From Macrotis lagotis (taxonomy: Eukaryota; Chordata; Mammalia; Peramelemorphia; Peramelidae), in assembly GCF_037893015.1 (NCBI RefSeq), contig NC_133666.1, positions 226,362,996 through 226,426,995 of the forward strand: a stretch of DNA of 64,000 bases, written 5' to 3'. Positions within the stretch are counted from its first letter, which is position 1; every line of letters begins with the position of its first letter. The position numbers were made by a program, and so were the translations under genes. This document shows, in pieces, positions 59,513-64,000 of the stretch. The notes under the pieces are model-generated. The model searched no databases, was not told where the DNA came from, and saw only the letters and a program-made list of their open reading frames with translations.

Positions 59513-60218
59513 TACAATTATTACTATTATTTTTTTTCATTTTAATTTTTTTCTCCCCCCTTTACTTTTTTGCCCAAGCAAGTCTATCTATATTCAATGG
59601 GTGGAGGGGTATTTTGTTTACTTATAAACAAGTATATCTTATTAATGTAAAGAAAAACATTTGTACAAAATGAGAATAAAAAATAAATTAAAAAAAAAGA
59701 AACCAAGAGGGATGGGATTTCAGAGAAGTCTGAAAAGACTTGTATCAACTGATGTTGGATAAGACGAGCAGAGCCAGAAGAACATTTTATACCCTAAGAG
59801 CAACAAGGGGGTGATGATCAACCTTAATGGAACTGCTCATTTCATCAATGCAATAATCAGGGACAATTTTAGAGTCCGTGTGATGGAGAATCCATCTGAA
59901 TCCAGAAAAAGAACGATGGAGTATAAACAAAGACCAAAGATCTTCAATTTTAAAATGTGTCTTATGTACTACATAATTTTGCTATCTCTAACATTTTATT
60001 TTCTCCTCAAGGATATGTTTTCTGTCTCAACACATTCAGTATCAATCAATTTATAGCATGGAAACAATGAAAAGATTACCAGACTGCCTTCTGTGGGGGG
60101 GGGGGGAAGAGAGGGGGGGAAGTGTAAAATTCAAAACCTTAAAAAAAGATAGGTAGAAACTACTACTGAATATAATTGAAAAACAAAGAAAATATTTTTT
60201 TAAAAGATTGATCATCTC

Positions 60219-60405
60219 ACAATATTGTTAATATGTTCTACTTGGATCTACTCCCTTTGCTCAGCATCAGATCCTGTAACTCATTTCATTCTTCTCTAGA
60301 GTCAGACCATTTATGGTTTCTTATAGAGCAATAATATTCCAGAGTATTCAGTAACTTGTTTAGCCATTTCCTAATTAATGGGCACCTTGACCCTTTCTTG
60401 ACTCT
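60219..60405 (-). mobile_element. Right part of the split antisense L1 tail
   Basis: ACAATATTGTTAATATGTTC, GCTCAGCATCAGATCCTGTAACTC and AGAGCAATAATATTCCAGAG continue the antisense L1 from 55414 in the same order as 2915-3100. Confidence 0.8.
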
Positions 60406-61627
60406 CAGGTAAATGACCATCTTCCATGTGAAAGATCAATCTATTAAGGAAGATTCTAGAAAGAAGCTTCTGAGCAATGAATTAAAAGGAGAGAGCTGCT
60501 TGTGATTGTCATAGAACAATCTTTATCTTTATAGAGATGGACACAGAGGCATCTTTGAACTCCTGGGAATACTATACTCTTGCCACAACGCAGAAAATTT
60601 CAAGCAACATTTGTAGGAAAAATAGTAGCCCCACCCCCTTTGTAAATTTCAGCTGGAACAGAATCAACACAAGGTGTTTTGCCATATGAAAGGAATCTAA
60701 TGGCATGAAAAACCTCTTCTTCAGTTGGAACTTTAGCTGGGTAGGGACTGACTTTAACCTTAGGTAAATGGTCATTTTTTTAAGCATTGATTAAAGATCA
60801 CCTGGTCTTTTTTGGAGAGGTTCAGTGGGTAAAGCCATGAGTGTGAGGAAATGTGCAGGGCAAAGGACTAGTGCAGAAATGAGAAACTGAATACCAAAGA
60901 TGAACTTTGCCTATTTCATAATTATCCTCAAGATTAACTCTGAAATAGGGAAATATGGAAAATAGGGAAAGAGAGTTCCATGCCCATCAATTCTTTAACT
61001 ACTTTTTTGTGGATGAAATTAAAATGTAGCTATGGGTATGTTAGTTGTTGTCTGTTGCAAACTAAAGCATGAATATTATTTTAAAAGTACCTTATATGCA
61101 GTTGTAAATATATTTTAACCTAATCAAAGAAATATGTTGTATAGATTTTAAATTACAAAACTAAGAATTAGCATATGCAAATAAATGCTCATAGCCTTCC
61201 TAAATAAGAATTTGATGCATGATACACAACAGTAAAATACCAACATATGTTTTATATGTGAATTTGGGGCACATGAAGTATAAATAATCCCATGTCTCTA
61301 CAACAATAAAGCCAAATTTTGGGAGGGAATAAATGAGAGACATTGCATATTCAAATAATAAATATGTCCAACCATTTTAGTATAAGATACTAAAAAGTGA
61401 GAATTTAAATTTCTAAGTATATTTTAAGGTGTGTATGTTAAATCACTTAAAAAGTATCAAAGGCTTTCAATTCTTTTTGTGCTTTGAAACAGAACATAAT
61501 AGATGCTTTTCTGTAAGTTAAGAATGAAAGGAAAACTAGAGTTGAAGATATTAAGAAATAATATTTGATGGTAGAGTATAAGCAGGGACTCACCTGCAGG
61601 GGAACTTGTGGCAGAAGTCACAAAAAA
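60406..61627. other. Unassigned sequence
   Basis: AT-rich, no recognisable gene or repeat. Frames of about 70 codons on the minus strand (60572-60787, 61457-61666) show no domain. Confidence 0.5.
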
Positions 61628-62829
61628 AGAAAGGGTGGAGCCAGGATGAAGGAATGAAGTTTGCATGCGCCCAGAGTTTTGCCCTACAAAATGTTAAATG
61701 AAGCCTGTACACAGATATTAAAGCTACAGATCACACACACCCCCAAAAAAATGAGTGAAAGAAGTACTCAACTGTAGATATCTCAGAGAATCTTCAATGA
61801 AGGTCTGTCTCTGGGGGAAAAGGAAAGTAAAACTCAGTTAGACAGGAGAGCATGGAAAGTCAATAGGAGCCCAAGTTCTGGCAGTTATACAACAGGCCAG
61901 CAGGGAAGATGGCAATCTCCAGCAAAATCTGAGCTCTGGGAACACTAGGGCAACAGGAATAGATTAGGAAAAACCACTGCATAGGCAGAGCAGGCACATA
62001 AAGAAGGAACAAACCCCTGCATGGGCAATGCCTGGGTAACATCTTGGCAAACTATAAGCCAGGGATCATACCCCAACCTCTGAACTATCAACTATCAAAA
62101 TGAGCAAAAATATAAAAAAGAGCAATAACCATAGAAATCTACTATTCATATATAGATGATAAAAATACCATTACAGAAGAAGAAAGTAGGGACAAATCAC
62201 CTACACAGGAAGTTGCAAAGGATATGGACTGAAATCCCAAAACCAAAAGAGCTTAAAAAAAGACTTTAAAAACCTAAGAAGAGAGGATGAATAAAAATGG
62301 CAAAAAGAAATGAGAGCCATGTAGGAAAATTATGAAAAATTGAGGAAAGCAATCAACTCCTTTAAAAAATGAAAATAACCAACTGGAAAAAAGAATATAA
62401 CTCATCAAAAAATAAAACTGAACAGCTGGAAAAGGAATCCAATTCAAATAAAAGCCAAATCAACCACCTGGAAAAGTAATACAACTCATCTAAAAGTCAA
62501 ACTGAGCACCTACCTGAAAAGGGCGTGCAACTCAGAAAATAGCAAAATTAACCAAATATAAAAGGAAATAATTCATTGTAAAGTACTGGAAAAGGAAACA
62601 GAAAAACTAACTGAAGAAAATGAAACTCTAAAAATTAGAATTGGCTCAATAGAAACTAATGAATTTATGAGACACCAAAATTTCATCGAATTCAAAAGGC
62701 TGAAAAAATTGAAGAAAATACGAAGTAACTTTTAGGAAAAAACAAATAACTTGGAAAATAGATCCAGGAGAAATACTTAGGTTGGAAGTGTTATGGATAT
62801 GTGGTTGGAGTCCTTTAGAATGATTCTTT

Positions 62830-62945
62830 TTTATTTGCTTTGTTTTTGCAACACATTGGAATTAAGTGACTTCCCCAAGGTCACACAGCTAAGTAAATTT
62901 AAATGTTTGAGGTCACATTTGAACTCAGGTTCTCCTGACTCCTGT
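62830..62945 (-). repeat. SINE fragment, antisense
   Basis: GCAACACATTGGAATTAAGTGACTTCCCC, TCACACAGCTAAG and GAACTCAGGTTCTCCTGACTCC. Confidence 0.75.
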
Positions 62946-63240
62946 CCTTCTTTCTTGAAGATCATGACATCAAAGATGTGAAGCCATGACAAGCATATGA
63001 ATTTGATTTGAATGAGGGGAACTGTGCTATATCACAAGTCTCACTTTCTCTTCTAGAACCATCTGGGTCCAGTGACCAGTTATGGATCAAGATGACTAGA
63101 GAGGGCCCTGGACACAAGGCAGACAGGGTTAAGTGACTTCCCCAGGTTATATAGCTAGAAAATGTCAAGAGGCTAGATTTGAAGTCCCATAGTGCTGACT
63201 TCAAGGCCAGTGCTCTATTGACTGTGCCACTTAGCTGGCC
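62946..63240 (-). repeat. Longer composite marsupial SINE, antisense
   Basis: TTCTTGAAGATCATGACATC, ACCATCTGGGTCCAGTGACC, then the ordinary SINE head antisense ending GCCACTTAGCTGGCC. It is the reverse of the composite at 52895-53195. Confidence 0.78.
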
Positions 63241-64000
63241 TTAGTAATATAGAGACAGAGGGAGAATATACTAGAAGGATCAAACATGCAAAGATCATAA
63301 AGTGATTTTGCTTTGCTTCATGCTTTGGCCATAAGTGGAGGGAATGTGTTCTTTGAGGGTTGGGGTAGTTGTTAAACAGTTCATGATCTGACAGGACTTT
63401 GCATGCTCCTTTGACTCATGAGGATTATGCATCCATGGAGGGTACTTGAAAAGAGGGGGTGGTATAAATCAATTATAATTTGATGTGATTGTTAACTATT
63501 GAGAAGTAAATTTCTAATGAGACAGAAGAAGGGAGTATACTTAGTGAATCTGAGGCAATGTTTCTTATCAATCATTCAAGCAATCAATCAGCCTTTGAGA
63601 ATGCTATTGCTATCAGGTGATAAGAGTATATTTTGACAAAACATTTGTAGGTATAAGATAGGGTTAAAATGATAAAGACATAAAAAGACAGACTATACTA
63701 GGAGAAAGTTAGGCATTGGTGGTTAAATAACACCAGATAAAGAGGCATAAAGATCTATTATAGTTGAGGAAAAATAGAGAAGGTATGAATACTGAGTAAT
63801 CCTATTCTCAAATAGACTTGACTCAGAGAAAACAATAACATACATTTCCAATTGAGTTAGAAAATCTGTGCCCTACAGGGAAGTAGGGGGTGGTACAAAA
63901 AGGGAAAAAAGAGGAAGAAGGGACTGATAAAAGAGAAGGTGAAGATAAAGGTGAAAGTAAAGTAAAAGTAAAAATTTGAAAGAAAAGATAAAGGGGAAAG

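Larger units (their letters stand above)
56498..59697 (+). mobile_element. HAL1-like half-L1 element B, near full length
   Basis: The element is 3.2 kb: 5' end GTGGGGGCAGAGTCAAGATGGCG, GC-rich 5' UTR to 57246, ORF1 57247-58354, spacer, three antisense SINE-derived blocks, an AT-rich tail and an A-run. There is no reverse transcriptase, so it needed L1 ORF2 protein in trans. AGAAACCAAG at 56488-56497 and 59698-59707 is the target duplication inside the sense L1. Confidence 0.9.
55415..60205 (+). mobile_element. 5'-truncated sense L1 carrying a SINE and a HAL1-like element
   Basis: ORF2 C-terminal sequence (TPHTLYQDKIKMVQDLGL near 55650; a 69-codon remnant at 56023-56232) runs 55601-56487. It resumes after the HAL1 insertion at 59708 and ends with L1 3' UTR and an A-rich tail at 60190-60205. 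The flanks GATTGATCATCTC at 55402-55414 and 60206-60218 are a perfect 13-bp target duplication. Confidence 0.9.
61628..64000 (+). mobile_element. Sense L1 5' part, running off the window
   Basis: 5' end GGGTGGAGCCAGGATGAAGG, 5' UTR with GAGAATCTTCAATGAAGGTCTGTCTCT, decayed ORF1 coiled coil at 62160-62780, two antisense SINEs (62830-63240), then inter-ORF spacer (GGATTATGCATCCATGGAGGGTACTTGAAAAG) to the edge. The ORF1 C-terminal half is missing at the SINE junction. ORF2 would lie beyond the window. Confidence 0.78.

Noticed and set aside
1..64000. CRISPR array, phage, operon or other prokaryote-type system, or an endogenous retrovirus
   Set aside because: Direct repeats here are microsatellites and interspersed elements. 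There are no spaced identical repeats, no dense coding arrangement and no LTR pair or retroviral gene that I can recognise.

Overview
This is vertebrate intergenic DNA from a marsupial genome, with no gene that looks intact and functional. The marsupial assignment rests on many copies of a tRNA-derived SINE of the marsupial WSINE1/MAR1 type (box starting GGCAGCTAGGTGGC, middle GAGTTCAAATC, 3' part CCACTTAACCCCATT), on marsupial-type LINE-1 5' and 3' untranslated regions, and on decayed MIR and L2 copies. An Australian lineage seems more likely than an opossum, but that is a weak inference. I saw no functional rRNA or tRNA gene, no CRISPR array, no bacterial-type gene and no recognisable endogenous retrovirus.

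Layout. 0-10.7 kb holds old repeats (a long ancient repeat family, L1 tails, SINEs, MIR). 10.8-19.0 kb is one long antisense L1 interrupted by a sense-strand, ORF1-only L1 copy (11856-13678) and four SINEs. 19.35-19.68 kb is a decayed retrocopy of part of 28S rRNA. 20-28 kb is MIR, MAR1-like SINE, L1 tails, microsatellites and sequence I cannot name. 28.3-36.0 kb carries two sense L1s in series; the second retains endonuclease and reverse-transcriptase sequence but is riddled with stops. 36-43 kb is L1 3' fragments inside older repeats.

The only protein gene recognisable from the host proteome is a processed pseudogene of stearoyl-CoA desaturase (SCD), 44388-48915. It has a 5' leader, a 361-codon reading frame with three indels and one nonsense codon, a 3.1-kb 3' UTR, a poly(A) signal and target-site duplications. 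It landed inside an older half-L1 (HAL1-like) element spanning 43331-50728.

54.3-60.4 kb is a deeply nested stack: an antisense L1 tail was split by a 5'-truncated sense L1, itself split by a SINE and by a second, nearly full-length HAL1-like element (56498-59697). A third HAL1-like copy (54300-55340) lies antisense beside it. The three copies differ in carrying zero, one and three antisense SINEs in the 3' region, so they record stepwise growth of this non-autonomous family. 61.6-64.0 kb is another sense L1 cut by SINEs and by the window edge.

The genes do not form a working pathway. The biology readable here is retrotransposition: L1 machinery mobilised its own truncated relatives, SINEs, an SCD mRNA and rRNA, leaving target-site duplications that date many insertions relative to each other.
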